A stretch of 64,000 nt of DNA from Calonectria ilicicola (Eukaryota; Ascomycota; Sordariomycetes; Hypocreales; Nectriaceae). A program made the position numbers and the translations under genes. This document shows, one piece after another, positions 21,194 through 32,629 of the stretch (position 1 is its first letter; each line of letters begins with the position of its first letter). The notes below the pieces were generated by a model. That model did no database searches. It was not told where the DNA came from and worked only from the letters and a program-made list of their open reading frames with translations. The stretch is taken from positions 682,001 through 746,000 of the forward strand of contig CP085834.1 of NCBI GenBank assembly GCA_020809705.1, read 5' to 3'.

Positions 21194-22292
21194 CTAAGCT
21201 AGCTCAGCAAGCGTATGATTTCCTAGAGCCGAGACTGGCGGGAACTTCTCCTGGCAGACGTAAAGCGCTCCATCCGTTCCACGAGCAAACACTTGAGGAA
21301 AGGCTCCGCCTCTTGGGTGAACGACGGGCGTATCGGTGATGATCCCGCCCCAAGATGTCCAATCCTTCCAAACACCGTTCTCGAACTTCTTGACGAACAG
21401 AGCATTATTGATGCCCTGAACTGCCAACGTCACTTTGTCATTATCCGCACCTACTGCCGAAATTTCCGAGACCAACGTTCCTCCGAGGCTTGGCCATTTG
21501 TTTGCAAAACTGCGGTTGGGTTCCCTGTATTCTTGATACACCGCATTGTCGGTGCCTCGCACCCAAATATCCAGCCGTTCTGGGCCCCAGGAAGAGAGGG
21601 CAGCGTCGCCCATACTGATACCACCCATTCTATCCCAGCCATCCACGCTAGGGAACCATGTCATTCCACTTAACGTCTTACGGTAGATGGCATTATCAGT
21701 TCCTCGCACAACCACGTCGAATCGATCGTTGGCCCAAGTAAGGATCTTAGGAGACCCAAGGATTATACCACCGATCCTGGTCCAATCTGATTTCCCGGGG
21801 AGCCAGCCTTTGGTAGGATCAAAGGACTTATAAAAAACAGAATTGTTCATGCCTCGACCAACTAAATCAATACGATTCGGGCCCCGGGTAACACTAGCGA
21901 CATCACCGATGAATTCGCCACCAAGGTTCTCCCAGTCAGACCATCCATTCTCCCACCACTTGTGGTAGCAAGCATTGTTAGTGCCAATGCCGAAAATGTC
22001 AATGCGGCCAGGGTTCCAAGAAACAGCCGTCACGTTGGAGTATAGTTTGCCGCCCAAGCTGGCGTACTCGTCGCCGGCTGGGGCCCAGGCACCGTCTTTG
22101 GCGCTCTGCCATTTCTGGTACACACCGTTATCAGGACCGACAACGAATACATCTGTGCGGCCGGGTGCCCAGGAAACGACGGTTGGGATTCCTGGTCGTA
22201 CCTAGTTAGTACTAAAATCAATATTTAATACCATCATATGATTAACCTTCGAAAGAACTACCGATCCGGGCCCAGGTAGGCTTGCCAGACAT
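21194..22292 (-). CDS. PLL/DUF346-type seven-bladed beta-propeller lectin
   Basis: Two exons: 22247-22292 (starts MSGKPTW) and 21194-22191. The 55-bp intron 22192-22246 has GT, a CTAAC branch site and CAG; the product is 347 residues. Seven repeats of about 46-50 residues each contain a variant of [11 protein letters not shown], followed by W-x-W-xx-LGG. Examples are [56 protein letters not shown] and GTDGALYVC. This is the pattern of the Photorhabdus PLL lectins and related fungal proteins, which bind fucose or other sugars. No signal peptide is present, as is usual for cytoplasmic fungal defence lectins. Sugar specificity cannot be told. It sits inside the segment bracketed by the 36-bp repeats and need not belong to the alkaloid pathway. 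Confidence 0.85.
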
Positions 22293-22630
22293 GATGTGTT
22301 GATAGAGGCAAGGAGTTCGGAAGAGTTAGATAGTTGGCTTGTCTTTTTTTTTTTTTTTCCCGAACTGTGAGAAAGGGTTGTTGAGAGCAAAATTGCTCGG
22401 CAATGAGGAGGTCAGCAATTTATATTCTAGAGATTGTAGTGCAATGCTCCAATAAACCCTTAGTCCGGCTATTAAGTTCGAGCCACATATTGACTGCCTG
22501 CCTGAACCCAAACCCTAGATTGGAGGACGTGTCTTCGCCCACCAGCTATTAGCCAACGTGGAACCTCCCGTGTTCTAGACTTCTACCTTGTCATCGCCGA
22601 TTGCCAAGGTGGGTTCAGCTGGCCAAACAT

Positions 22631-22722
22631 TTGCGGCTAGTCACAAATGTGCAGCCAACCACAAATGTGCAACTAGCCATGGTTTAATAGCTAGCCACAG
22701 ATATCCAGCCAGCCACAAATTT
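22631..22722 (+). repeat. Minisatellite, about five 18-bp units
   Basis: Imperfect tandem units built on AGCCAnCCACAAAT. Read in one frame they give a six-residue periodicity (ASHKCA, ANHKCA, TSHGLI, ASHRYP, ASHKFP), but no surrounding gene is evident. The repeat is more likely non-coding. Confidence 0.65.
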
Positions 22723-23929
22723 CCACCAGATGTCCCATATAGAGCGAAAGGGCGAGGAAACATGAGCCGTGAGAAAATAACAACCCTAGTTTAAGACATA
22801 GTGTCGGATTGATAACCTCAGTCACACTCTGCGTTGGCCTCCTACATGATGACTTATGGTATTTGAACATGTTAAGGTGGATGGACATCATTATGGCAAT
22901 AGTAAATGATTACAAATGGCCAGAAAAATATATTTATAAGGGCAATACTGTGCAAAAAATGGCAATAGAGTTCCTGAAGTCGCAGGTCATCTATTCACGC
23001 TGTAGCTTTCCGGGGCTTTCTTATCACACTTGGAAAAAGAAGGTCGGTACCAAGCCAATCAGGAGAAAACAGACACGATATATTCCACACGAAATGGTTT
23101 ATTTATTACGTAAGATTTTAGCGTCTTGTGTTTCACACCGCATATTGTTGCTAAGAACCAGTGGCTGTATGGCGTTGTGGCGGAAGTCCTGTGGGTCAAT
23201 GAGATGTATTGCACAAGTACCTCTGGTTGTCACCTGGTCTTTGCTAGTGTGGCAATGTACAAGTAAAGCAGAATGCTATTCACGTACACCAATAAACCGC
23301 TTTCCAAACTACACTGCCGGAACATTGTATTTGAAGAAAAAGATTATATTCATTAATAGATCAAGCCGTAGACAGATAATATGTCACATTGACGGCTATG
23401 GCAAAAGTGAAGTGACACTCCGCTGATGCGTAGTGCAATGGTGGCCTATACCCTGTTTGACAGATCACAAAATTCGCATCACGTGACCCCGAAACCACCA
23501 ACTTTACCCCGCGATCGCAAGCTTCGTTGGGACAGAAAAAGAACAAATAAACAACGAAGACTACTAGCAGAACCTGCTATTTGCGTAATATTAACTGTGT
23601 TAATTAGACCCTCGGGATAAACGCACACAAACTATCGGAATACCTGAAGAAATATGCTGGAATCAGTAAATAAGGTAATCCTAAGTACTATTATACTACT
23701 CAAAAAGGGTTTTCTTTTTTTAAAAAAAAAAAAGCTTATTATTATATGTGCAATTAGTTATATAGTAACCTAATATCTCAGAAACCATATTACTTATCAC
23801 TATTAATTTTCTTAAGTAAGTAAGAATAAGTAGTTCAACAGCCACGGATCTTGGAGGTCAAGACCCCCCGGTCCTGGAGGTTAAGACCTCCGAGACAGAC
23901 TTCTTTTGAACTCAAAGAGAGAACTTGAT

Positions 23930-23965
23930 GGGATCCCGTATTTTCTAAGAGCTATGGTCGTATGT
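23930..23965 (+). repeat. 36-bp direct repeat, right copy
   Basis: Second copy of the unit at 20030-20065, same orientation, two transitions. It ends about 160 bp before the permease stop codon, so the pair encloses 3.9 kb with the oxidase relic and the lectin. Confidence 0.85.
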
Positions 23966-24125
23966 GAAAGAAGGCGGCGCTAGCACAGCACATGACTGCA
24001 TCCAGTATGAGTTTGCATATTATGTCAATTCATTCTTTCGTAGGCAGGATCAGATTTGCAGATCAAATTCTCCTTGGCATTATTTACCGCCATGGCGTAT
24101 TCTTAGATCCCCACTTCATTGCGGG

Positions 24126-25667
24126 TCAATTAATCATTTCAACTAGGGCAAGTTCTGCACCTTCTCCCTTGCTCCTATGACGAGCAAAGAACATCCAGTA
24201 AAAAACAAGAAAAACGACACAACAGCCCAGAACAACAATAGAATAGTTCATAGTCGAGCCTGTAGCAGGCAAATACACTGGAAATAGAGACATGATGATA
24301 ATGAAAACACCCCATACAACGGTGAGAATATTGATCATGTACCCTAGGCCTGGGACCAGGCCGAGATTGAATGAGCGTTCAGGCAAGGTTGACCGGCCTC
24401 TGATCAATAACATGATTACTGGAGCAATGTACGTTGCCTGATACGTTGATACGACACAACTAACGACAGCATTCCACGCCGTCTCGCTCGCTATGTAGAG
24501 TATACCGCAGAGCATACTCAGAAATATCGTAAGGAATGTGGCATTGACTGGGCAAGTCGTCTTTGGATCAGTTTTCGCAAAGGTCGGGGCAAAAGGAACC
24601 CATCCTAGACGACCAAGAGCCCAAACAACTCTAGCAATAGCAGTGAGGCCTTGAGCACCAGTAAACTGAGTCATGACAACCATAAGCACGGTGGCAACCG
24701 CTAAGCCCCCACCACGGCCGGCTGAATTGACGTAAAGCTGGAGATAGATTTCGCCGAGGGATGAGTTGACCAGTTCATCGAGGTTCCCCAATGAATAAAG
24801 CATAAGTATCGAAAAAGAGAAGCACACGAGCGCGGAGAAAGCAACAGCTGACATTAAAACACGTGGAATGGTACTCCGAGGTTTGATGGTTTCCAGTGAC
24901 ATGTGTGTTGCTGCCTCAAGACCAGTGGTGGCAAAGGTGGCCTGAACCAGAGAGAGGAGAAAGGCCATTGCTGAGTTTGACCAGCCGGTGTTGTTGGTAA
25001 ATTTTAAGAAGACAAATTCCGCAGACTGGGGCTCAATATGCGAAGACCAGAGACCAATCGTCACAACAAGCATACCCAAGAGGAAGATGACCGACATCAA
25101 GCTCCACACTGGCATCCAAGATGGACGAAGACTAGCTGGTACATAGGAGAGTGCAAAGCCCCAGAACACCAGACAAAGCTGCCAGCGCTCCCATTCGTAT
25201 CCATTTAGGATGGTAACAAGTGCCGTGACTGCCTGTGTCGCAGCAAAACCCACGGCAGCCACCCCTGTAGCGTACGACATGACGTTGATCCAACCCATGA
25301 AGAATGCGAACGTGCGGCCCTTACCAGTGGGAGCAAGTTCTATGATCCAGAACAAGGCTCCTCCAGGGTGCGGCCAGACTGAGACCAGCTCAGACAGGGA
25401 CATTGCAGTGAGTAATTGGAAGAAGCCGACGACTAATGTTCCGTAGAGAAATCCCACTGGGCCGCCCACATCGATGGAGACACCGATGGTTAGGAGGTAA
25501 TTGGCCCAGCATGATGTGATTGTTATTTGGTAGCCAAGAAGTGTCCAAAAGCCAAACTTGGGCTGATGACCAACATCTTCTCCATCGATCGTCGTGTGTG
25601 TTTTTGTCGTAGGTTTGATCTCGGCTGGGTGTTCGTTCGAAGTCACGGTATCGATCGGAGAGCCCAT
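24126..25667 (-). CDS. ACT-family amino acid/choline permease (SwnT-like)
   Basis: 513 residues, no intron. A hydrophilic N-terminus of about 45 residues is followed by about 12 membrane segments. Conserved blocks of the amino acid/choline transporter branch of the APC superfamily are present: FGFWTLLGYQIT, SVWPHPGGALFW, a GLEAATHMSLE segment, and the C-terminal PERSFNLG before the last helices. Yeast Hnm1 and fungal GABA permeases belong here, as does SwnT of swainsonine clusters, thought to export or import pathway compounds. It would act in the plasma or vacuolar membrane. It lies 4.5 kb from the NRPS across the repeat-bracketed segment. A general choline/GABA transporter unrelated to the cluster is the alternative. 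Confidence 0.85.
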   Translation of the reverse strand: MGSPIDTVTSNEHPAEIKPTTKTHTTIDGEDVGHQPKFGFWTLLGYQITITSCWANYLLTIGVSIDVGGPVGFLYGTLVVGFFQLLTAMSLSELVSVWPHPGGALFWIIELAPTGKGRTFAFFMGWINVMSYATGVAAVGFAATQAVTALVTILNGYEWERWQLCLVFWGFALSYVPASLRPSWMPVWSLMSVIFLLGMLVVTIGLWSSHIEPQSAEFVFLKFTNNTGWSNSAMAFLLSLVQATFATTGLEAATHMSLETIKPRSTIPRVLMSAVAFSALVCFSFSILMLYSLGNLDELVNSSLGEIYLQLYVNSAGRGGGLAVATVLMVVMTQFTGAQGLTAIARVVWALGRLGWVPFAPTFAKTDPKTTCPVNATFLTIFLSMLCGILYIASETAWNAVVSCVVSTYQATYIAPVIMLLIRGRSTLPERSFNLGLVPGLGYMINILTVVWGVFIIIMSLFPVYLPATGSTMNYSIVVLGCCVVFLVFYWMFFARHRSKGEGAELALVEMIN

Positions 25668-28600
25668 TGCAAATTTTATTAGGGCAGGGTATGTGTAAAT
25701 TGTTGGGAAACTTGTCGGAATTTAGAATGGTGAAAACCAGCATCTGATGATGGATGTGTCTTCTGGCGTTGTAAAATTCCGAGAACACGACACGCGTCAC
25801 CCTTCAAACCTGGGGCACAGCAGGGTATCCAACTTTTGGCACAACATTACAATAATCCCGCAATCTTCCTGCTCCTTGCTAATTGTACACAGAAGGTCAC
25901 ACCCAGTGACTTTCAGTGGGTGACACAACTTGTAGTGGTTGCGCCGCAAATTTATGATAAGCCAGTGCTGTAGCCAGCGCGCTCTGTGGCGATGGAAACT
26001 AAGGAGGGCCTCGATTCTAGATTAAATTTATTTTGAGAAATACCCATAAGGCAAAGGTGCAGTCAAATTCTATCATACACAAAGTTGAAACACCCTAGTT
26101 CTTATTCTAGCGTAGGCATCAAAAAGACCATCGCAAATACCCCAACGCAGTACCCTTCTCTGCAAATTATATTCACGAACATGATGTGCTTGGTAAGTGT
26201 CATAAGTTATTACACTCAGTGTTCTTATCCACTATGAGCGGGAAGGATCTTGGCATCTTGCACACAAGTCTCAGAAATAATGTCGGCGGCAAAGTTAGCG
26301 TGGTCGGATTCGAGCCAACAGCCGAGTAAAAAACAACTTGATTTGACAGGTTTCGGAATACTATGCAACAGAGCTCTAGCGCGATAAGCCATCGATGAAT
26401 TCAAGTTAGTGTCTGCGCCACGATGAGAAAGAAATATGAGCACGCGCATCTGATAGGCTAGATTAAGAGTCAGCCCATCGACGGGTGGTAGTACAAGACA
26501 AATATTCCGGATTAGTTTGTGAGCGAGTGAACATAAGCAACCCAATGCATAAAATCTGTCTCTGTATTATCCTCATCACTGCCTAGCCAAATTAGTACTA
26601 TGATCGACGCCTCCAACAGCAGTAGTATCCTGTACCAGCAAGTTTTGTGACTTCTTGACGCCCTTCTCAACTTACGAATATATCCAACAACGTCAAATTC
26701 GCCCTACAGCGTGATATAAGCCTCGAGCAACGAACTTGTCTACGATATTCCCATTTACAGTCTTCTTGTGTGATCCTCACTACATCAACGCAAATCTCAT
26801 CATGAATGTCCCATTACACGCCAATTACAGGACAAAGGTCTACTTGTTAATCAGGTGAATAACTTCAGTAACCAAGTTTTTTATCATGGCTCCAATCGGT
26901 TCCGCAAATTAATACATGGCCAAGAAATGATAGTGCATATCTTGAGTCTATTTCCAAAAACTTGGGCATGGTTAGACTGGGGTCCTTCCATCTTTCATCG
27001 ACAGTCAACTCGTCAAAACCCATCTCACTTGCAGAAGATCCCCAACCAACAAAATAACCCTTTTTTTTTCTTCTCTTTTTCGAAAGAGTGAATACAAACA
27101 CATCTGTTTGGTCTAGCAGTGAGATTCCGCAGGGTCAAAAGATGCGGGCCAACAAAGACCAGGCTAATACCAAAGTTCTAATAATCATCAACACACAACA
27201 CACAATATGTCCCCTAACCCTGTACCTGCCAGAGCTGAAATGCAACTGAGGCAGCATGCAGATACGCCTCAGCGCGTCATATTACGCAAAGGGTAGATCA
27301 CATTATGCAGTGAGACCGACATGTCGGGTTTGTTGGGGACAATGGACTTTGCCCACCAATTACAAACGACTTGGTGGAGAAACATAGGGGAGACAAAGGC
27401 GGAGTGGCGACAAATGAGGCTGTGGCTACGCGACAGAGTGACGAAATTCAGCCTTGGCAAAAATACCAAAGGTCCAATAAAACGGTTATCAGAGTCCTGC
27501 GTTATTATGGAGAATTGGCAACAAATAATTGCTACACGAGAATACGTGTGGGTAAACAGCAAGGTCAGCAGCAAATGCTAGCAACTTGCAGCAGAAGAAG
27601 TCCATGCTGGGCTGTTAACCGAGATGTTCCATAATCCGGTTGTCATATTGTCCCTTTTTTTTTATCAGATTACTGAAGAGAACACATCACAAGTTTGTTC
27701 GTGGTTGCAAAACCAGGTGCCGAGTCACCATGGATTTCATGCAGCGATTATCCCTGTGACGTATAAGATCGGCATTCAAAGCTAAACGTTATCCGCCGAC
27801 TACGCGATCTTACCGCATGTAGCGCGGCCACAGACCATTTTGGCCGTTGCGCTGTCTTCCCCCTAGCACGTGCATGTTGAAACTGTAGGGCATGATATGG
27901 ATCACGTCAACAGGGAAATTGAACGTTGCAGAGTTGTATTTTGACATGATAGTTGACTCGTGGCATGAAAAAGCAAAACGTTAGAGCGTGGTACTCGAGG
28001 TGGATCGTCCGTGCGGTGATGCTACCCTGGACCAGACGAGCTAGCCTTGTTCTTGAAACAAGTAGTTAGAGCTCGCATCGCATTGACCTGCTGCTCGCCG
28101 GGGCGATCCATCTCGGCAGTGTAGCAAGACAAGGGCCGTGTTCCAATCTTATCGGCATTTTGGCATCGGAGAGAGAGGGAGGAATGCCGATTTTGAGCGC
28201 TTTGTTCGTCGGTTTGTTTTTTTTTTCTCCTAGGGAACTCACACGATGGTCCAAGCGACGAAGCTACGCAAGCGAGGACGAAACTATCGGGTCTAGGCTG
28301 ATCATTTGCTCATCCATGCAAATCACATTGGTAAAAAAAGACTAAAAAAAAAGGTGCAAGGGTTATGTGCTGGATGAAGATAGATTAGGGGGAAGCACTA
28401 GGATAATGATTCACACGAGAGAATAAATTTGCTCGTAGTGTGAGGCACAGAGTTAGTTGTAGGGCTGACTGACCAAGGGTATATTAGAGGCGGTGTATTA
28501 TTTCCTAGACATACATATGTATTGCTTACTTGGCACGTGCTGCAGCAGCACCTCGTCGTCATACGGTGCCATTGCCGTGCTGCAGATTCTCGATAGACGC

Positions 28601-29797
28601 AGCCATCCGCTGTGGTGGTGGTGGTGGCGAGTTGAAAGGGGGCCGGATCGATCGGACACTCGTATAACTAGCAAATTTCCTCCTGTAGCGAAATGGGACA
28701 CACAGCCCAAGGCGGCCCTAGACAGCAGGGCTAGGTCGCCACACACACCACACTAGCACCCATTAGGGGCATTCAAGCGCTATCGATATCGACTCCAGCG
28801 CTGATTCGGCGCTTTGTGGGCGGAGAATATGCAGTCGATCAATAGTCCTGTTCCGCATTCCGCGTTCTCAGGGGCGCCATCGAGGTCACATGGTCAGGTG
28901 ACAGATGCGCAAATCCCAGCACCGCCCAGAACCGTGGTCGCCAAGGGTATAAGACAATTGGAAATGGTAAAAGTTGGTTCGCCAGACAAGGTCTCGCTTC
29001 GGCAGCCACACTACCTGCTTTGCCGAATTCGCACGTCTGTGCTCTCAAATGCAGTGCAGGGGAGTTGATCTGAGCAATCACTTCATAATTTTCACGGCCA
29101 TGCCCAAATGCCATGTCAAACAAATACCATGTCAAAGACCCTGGGAATGTCAAGGATTGTTCGCTCGACACGGGCTGCTCGCTCTCGGGTCCCCTCCAAA
29201 AAGCAAGCCTTGTTTCAGTGCAACATCGCATATATAAGCTCCTCTCTCGTGGTGAAAAGCAATGTGCCCCCCCTCCCCCTCCCCCTCCCGTGGGTACGCG
29301 CCCCTTTCTTTGCCCACGTTCTGCTGCTGCTGCTCTCCCCATATGTACCATGGGCGGCTATTATTTGGCTTCTTCGAATAATACGTGGATCCCGTGAGGA
29401 TAGACAATGAGGCCGCCGCTGGGTGCCATCTCCAATCAGTCAATAGTTCAGCGCCTCAAGTGCAACAACAGGTAATAGGCGCCAAGAGCCATCTGTGAGT
29501 GGGAAAATTTCATCCGCACTGCCCAATCCAACGTGTGGCCCATCTAGCCTGGACCCTGGCCCATTCCCAACTTCGCAACGTATGTACCGGACATTGGGTA
29601 GCTCTGCCGTCCCCCCCACATCTGCCTGCAGCCTGGCTTGCATGAAGGCTGTTCTAGCCAGAAAATGTGATAACGCTGCGCGTGCTACCCCATCCCATGC
29701 TGGCAGTGCCAGGTCGAAGCTGACATTTAAATAAGGACCTGTCGATCCGCGCGCAACTATCCTTAGTAGGTTTTTATTCACCCTGCAAGTATCAAGC
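25668..29797. other. 4.1-kb gene-poor region
   Basis: No gene could be supported on either strand. It contains the permease promoter, short A/T runs (27061, 27655, 28218), a GGT-rich run near 28612, a C-rich pyrimidine tract near 29267-29290, a CTG run near 29320, and the P450 promoter at the right end. Longer open frames in 28.8-29.5 kb are low-complexity and unlike known proteins. Confidence 0.5.
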
Positions 29798-31771
29798 ATG
29801 GACCTCTTTGCCCCAAGCTTTGGCGTGACTCCGGTCTTGGGAGCGTCCTTCTGCCTTGGAGGATTGCTCCACGCCACTTGGTTTCGATTCGGAGAATGGG
29901 ACCTCTGGCTTCCTAGACTCATTGTCATTTTTTCTCTTCTATATACACTCCTTGCATTTTCATTTGTATTTCTTCTTCCAAGCACCGATGGCGCCTTCAG
30001 ATCCGTGGTGGAGGCCTCGAGGTTATTCTTCGCCTTCTTGGGAGGCTTATTCACGAGCATTAGCCTGTACAGAACTGTTTTCCATCCTCTACGGAAATTT
30101 CCTGGACCCTTTCTTTCTCGAGTATCTAATATTCATATTACTCAATTGAGTGTCCGAAAGCTACACGCTTATGAAGAAGTTCAGAAATTACACCAAACTT
30201 ATGGAGATATTGTCCGAGTTGGTGAGCTTACTTGTCCCCAATTTGAGTGAGCCATGTTCATGACTGTGTGACTAGGACCTTCCGAACTGTCTATTTCTAG
30301 CTCTTCAGCACTTCACGCCATTCATTCATACCAGTCTCCTTGCCTAAGAGGGCCATGGTACCATCTACTTTTGCCGATGAAGTCTCTCCAAACAACGAGA
30401 GTCAAAAGCGAGCACACACATCGACGTAAAACGTGGGATAGAGCATTTAATGCAAAATGTAAGTTTTGGTTGAATGAGTTGGTTATATACATTGGCTCAT
30501 AATAAGCACAGCTCTCCGAGAATATGAGCCCCGCGTCCGACATTATACAGATCAACTATTAAGTCGACTACATGCCCAAGCCGGAAAGCGCGTCGATGCC
30601 ACTCTCTGGTGCAACTTTTATGGCTTCGACATCATGGGAGACCTTGCCTTGGGCAAGAGCTTCAACATGCTGAAGGATGGAGCGGCGCACCCATATATGG
30701 TTCAAATGCATCAAAATACGACATCTACCAGCGCTCTTGGTCGATTTCCATGGGTGGCGTCGATTTTGAAAAACGTCCCTGTGATAAACGGCGTATACAA
30801 GGGCTTTCACAGGTGGCTTGCTGAGCAAGTAAAGCAACGAATGGAGGTATGTCAACCCACACGAGCGCATATAGCAGCCATCTGACGCACCTTTAGCACG
30901 AGCCGGCGATGCCAGACATTTTCTCTTGGGTTCTCGACGCATATAGATCGAACCCGAACCCCTCCCACCAGGACACACTCGATCTCCAGGGTGATGCAAA
31001 CTTGATCGTGGTGGCTGGAAGGAAAGCCTTCACCTCCTCTAATATGTAGAAGGCTGACTAACTTCTTTTAATAGTGATACGACAGCAACAACACTCACGT
31101 GCATCCTATTCGAACTTGCCCGTAATCCTCACATTGCTCGCCAACTTCAACAAGAAGTCGATCAGTATTACGCCGAGAACGAGCGTCCCGATCACATGGA
31201 GCTGTCCAAGCTTGGCTATTTACAAGCGGTCATCAACGAGGTTCTTCGACTGTATCCACCCGTTCCTTCAGGCGTACAGAGGATCACACCCCCCGAGGGT
31301 TTGCAAATCGACGACACTTTTATCCCAGGGAACACCCTTGTTCAAGTTCCGACTTACACATTGCATCGCGGTAAATATAAACCAAGGCGCGTAAAAACCA
31401 GTGAGCTTTATGGCTAATGATCTGTTAGATGAAAGGGCTTTCCCTCGTGGATATGAGTTTATTCCAGAAAGGTGGACTTCCAAACCAGAACTGCTAAGGG
31501 ATCCATCGGCATTCTCTGCATTTTCAATGGGTAAGTAGTGCTGCTGAGCTTAATCTGTTCGTTCCATTGACGCAATATAGGACGTTATTCTTGTGTAGGG
31601 AAGCAGCTCGCATTGATGGAGATTCGATATGTCATTAGTCAGATTCTTTTTGGATATGACATCAACTTCGCACCCGATCAGACTCCAGACGCGTTTTTAG
31701 ATGGATTAGTGGATGGATTTGTAATGGTGTGTCCAAAACTACACCTGGTTTTTACACCACGACAAGGTTGA
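29798..31771 (+). pseudogene. Cytochrome P450 with a lost splice donor in intron 4
   Basis: Seven exons: 29798-30221, 30276-30458, 30512-30846, 30897-31021, 31075-31370, 31429-31530 and 31581-31771. They give one continuous frame of 551 codons. Landmarks: two hydrophobic N-terminal segments, KFPGPFLSR, the I-helix AGSDTTATT, the ExxR motif in NEVLRLYPP, the PERW block, and the haem loop FSMGRYSCVG with Cys493. All introns are 50-58 bp with GT-AG except intron 4 (31022-31074), which starts GA instead of GT but keeps its CTGACTAAC branch site and TAG acceptor. Read-through meets a stop at 31048. The only alternative donor gives a 29-bp intron, too short for fungi. So the gene is probably dead or mis-spliced by one base change. 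It resembles fungal secondary-metabolism P450s; substrate unknown. Confidence 0.85.
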
Positions 31772-32629
31772 ATGCTGGCATCAACCTAAACATAATCAAC
31801 AGTGTCTCCTTTCAGTATATTTATGCACCACGATCATTTAAAAGAAAAGAAATACATTTAGATAATATGAATACACTACACTGTATACCAAACAACTCTC
31901 TTCCTCTATTCTCTACTGTAATTTATGGCCTGCTTTCGCCACGTGCTCACCCCAGTGTGGGTGAATGTCACGCTATTTTCTGTCCCCGCAACGGTTCCCC
32001 ACGCAGATACACGTTTATTTAAGCCTGTGAGCTAGTAATAGGGCTGACTGATAACCTTCAGTCGACTTTCAATTTAGATCGATTTCCGTAAATGAGATGC
32101 GACTACTCCTTTATTAGTTTGTTGATGTCGAGTCATGTTTGTTGCCCCAAGCTCAATAACTCGTATCATTCAAACCTTACAAAATTCACTGCCAGCTAAA
32201 ACCAATAAAAGAAGCAGAAAAAAAAAGAAAGAAAAACCTCAAAATTATAAACCTCAAGTATTTAATCTTTCTATATATTTATTCTCTAGCGACATACCAA
32301 CAGTAAAGTGGCCTTTGATCCAAAATGGCGGTGGCGAATGACATCTGTGTGTTGTTCAGCCTCCGCTTAAACAGGGTCTAGACTCTCAAAAAAGGCTACT
32401 TTGGGCTCGTGTCGTTGGTTGACTTGCGCACGACTATTGGCGCTAAAAACTTCACCACCAATTTTCCTAGGCTAGAATCAGATCTGGACTCTCTAGTGGC
32501 TGAGCTGGCACCCGACTATTGAGGGAGAAATTGCGCCACTCATTTATCTGGCCCGTCTCCAAATCAATAAAGCATGGCTGTGTCCCGGAATTCCTTGTTC
32601 ATGAATCTGCGACGCCAGAATCAAGAAAG
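31772..32629. other. Intergenic region
   Basis: 3' flank of the P450 and promoter of the next gene. It contains an A-rich run near 32215-32235. No gene recognised. Confidence 0.45.

Larger units (their letters stand above)
22293..24125. other. Gene-free region with minisatellite, poly-T and AT-rich tracts
   Basis: Contains the lectin promoter, a poly-T run near 22345, an 18-bp minisatellite (22631-22722), a TCACGTGA palindrome near 23478, A/T homopolymers near 23710-23735, a short imperfect direct repeat (GGAGGT-C/T-AAGACC, 23850-23890) and the right 36-bp repeat at 23930-23965. No coding frame matches a known protein. Confidence 0.5.

Noticed and set aside
22809..23426. 205-codon plus-strand frame in the repeat-bracketed segment
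   Set aside because: Residue composition is unlike a folded protein and resembles no family; kept only as part of the gene-free region.
26225..26545. 106-codon minus-strand frame
   Set aside because: No recognisable family, no intron partner exons, lies in a gene-poor stretch.
28839..29351. 170-codon open frame on the minus strand
   Set aside because: Driven by a C/G-rich low-complexity tract (poly-Gly); no known relative.
29440..30060. Long open frame on the minus strand overlapping the P450 start
   Set aside because: About half is antisense to P450 exon 1 and the remainder shows no family similarity; a shadow frame.
30361..31771. P450 as an intact functional gene
   Set aside because: Every junction works except intron 4, which lacks GT; alternatives give read-through into a stop or a 29-bp intron.
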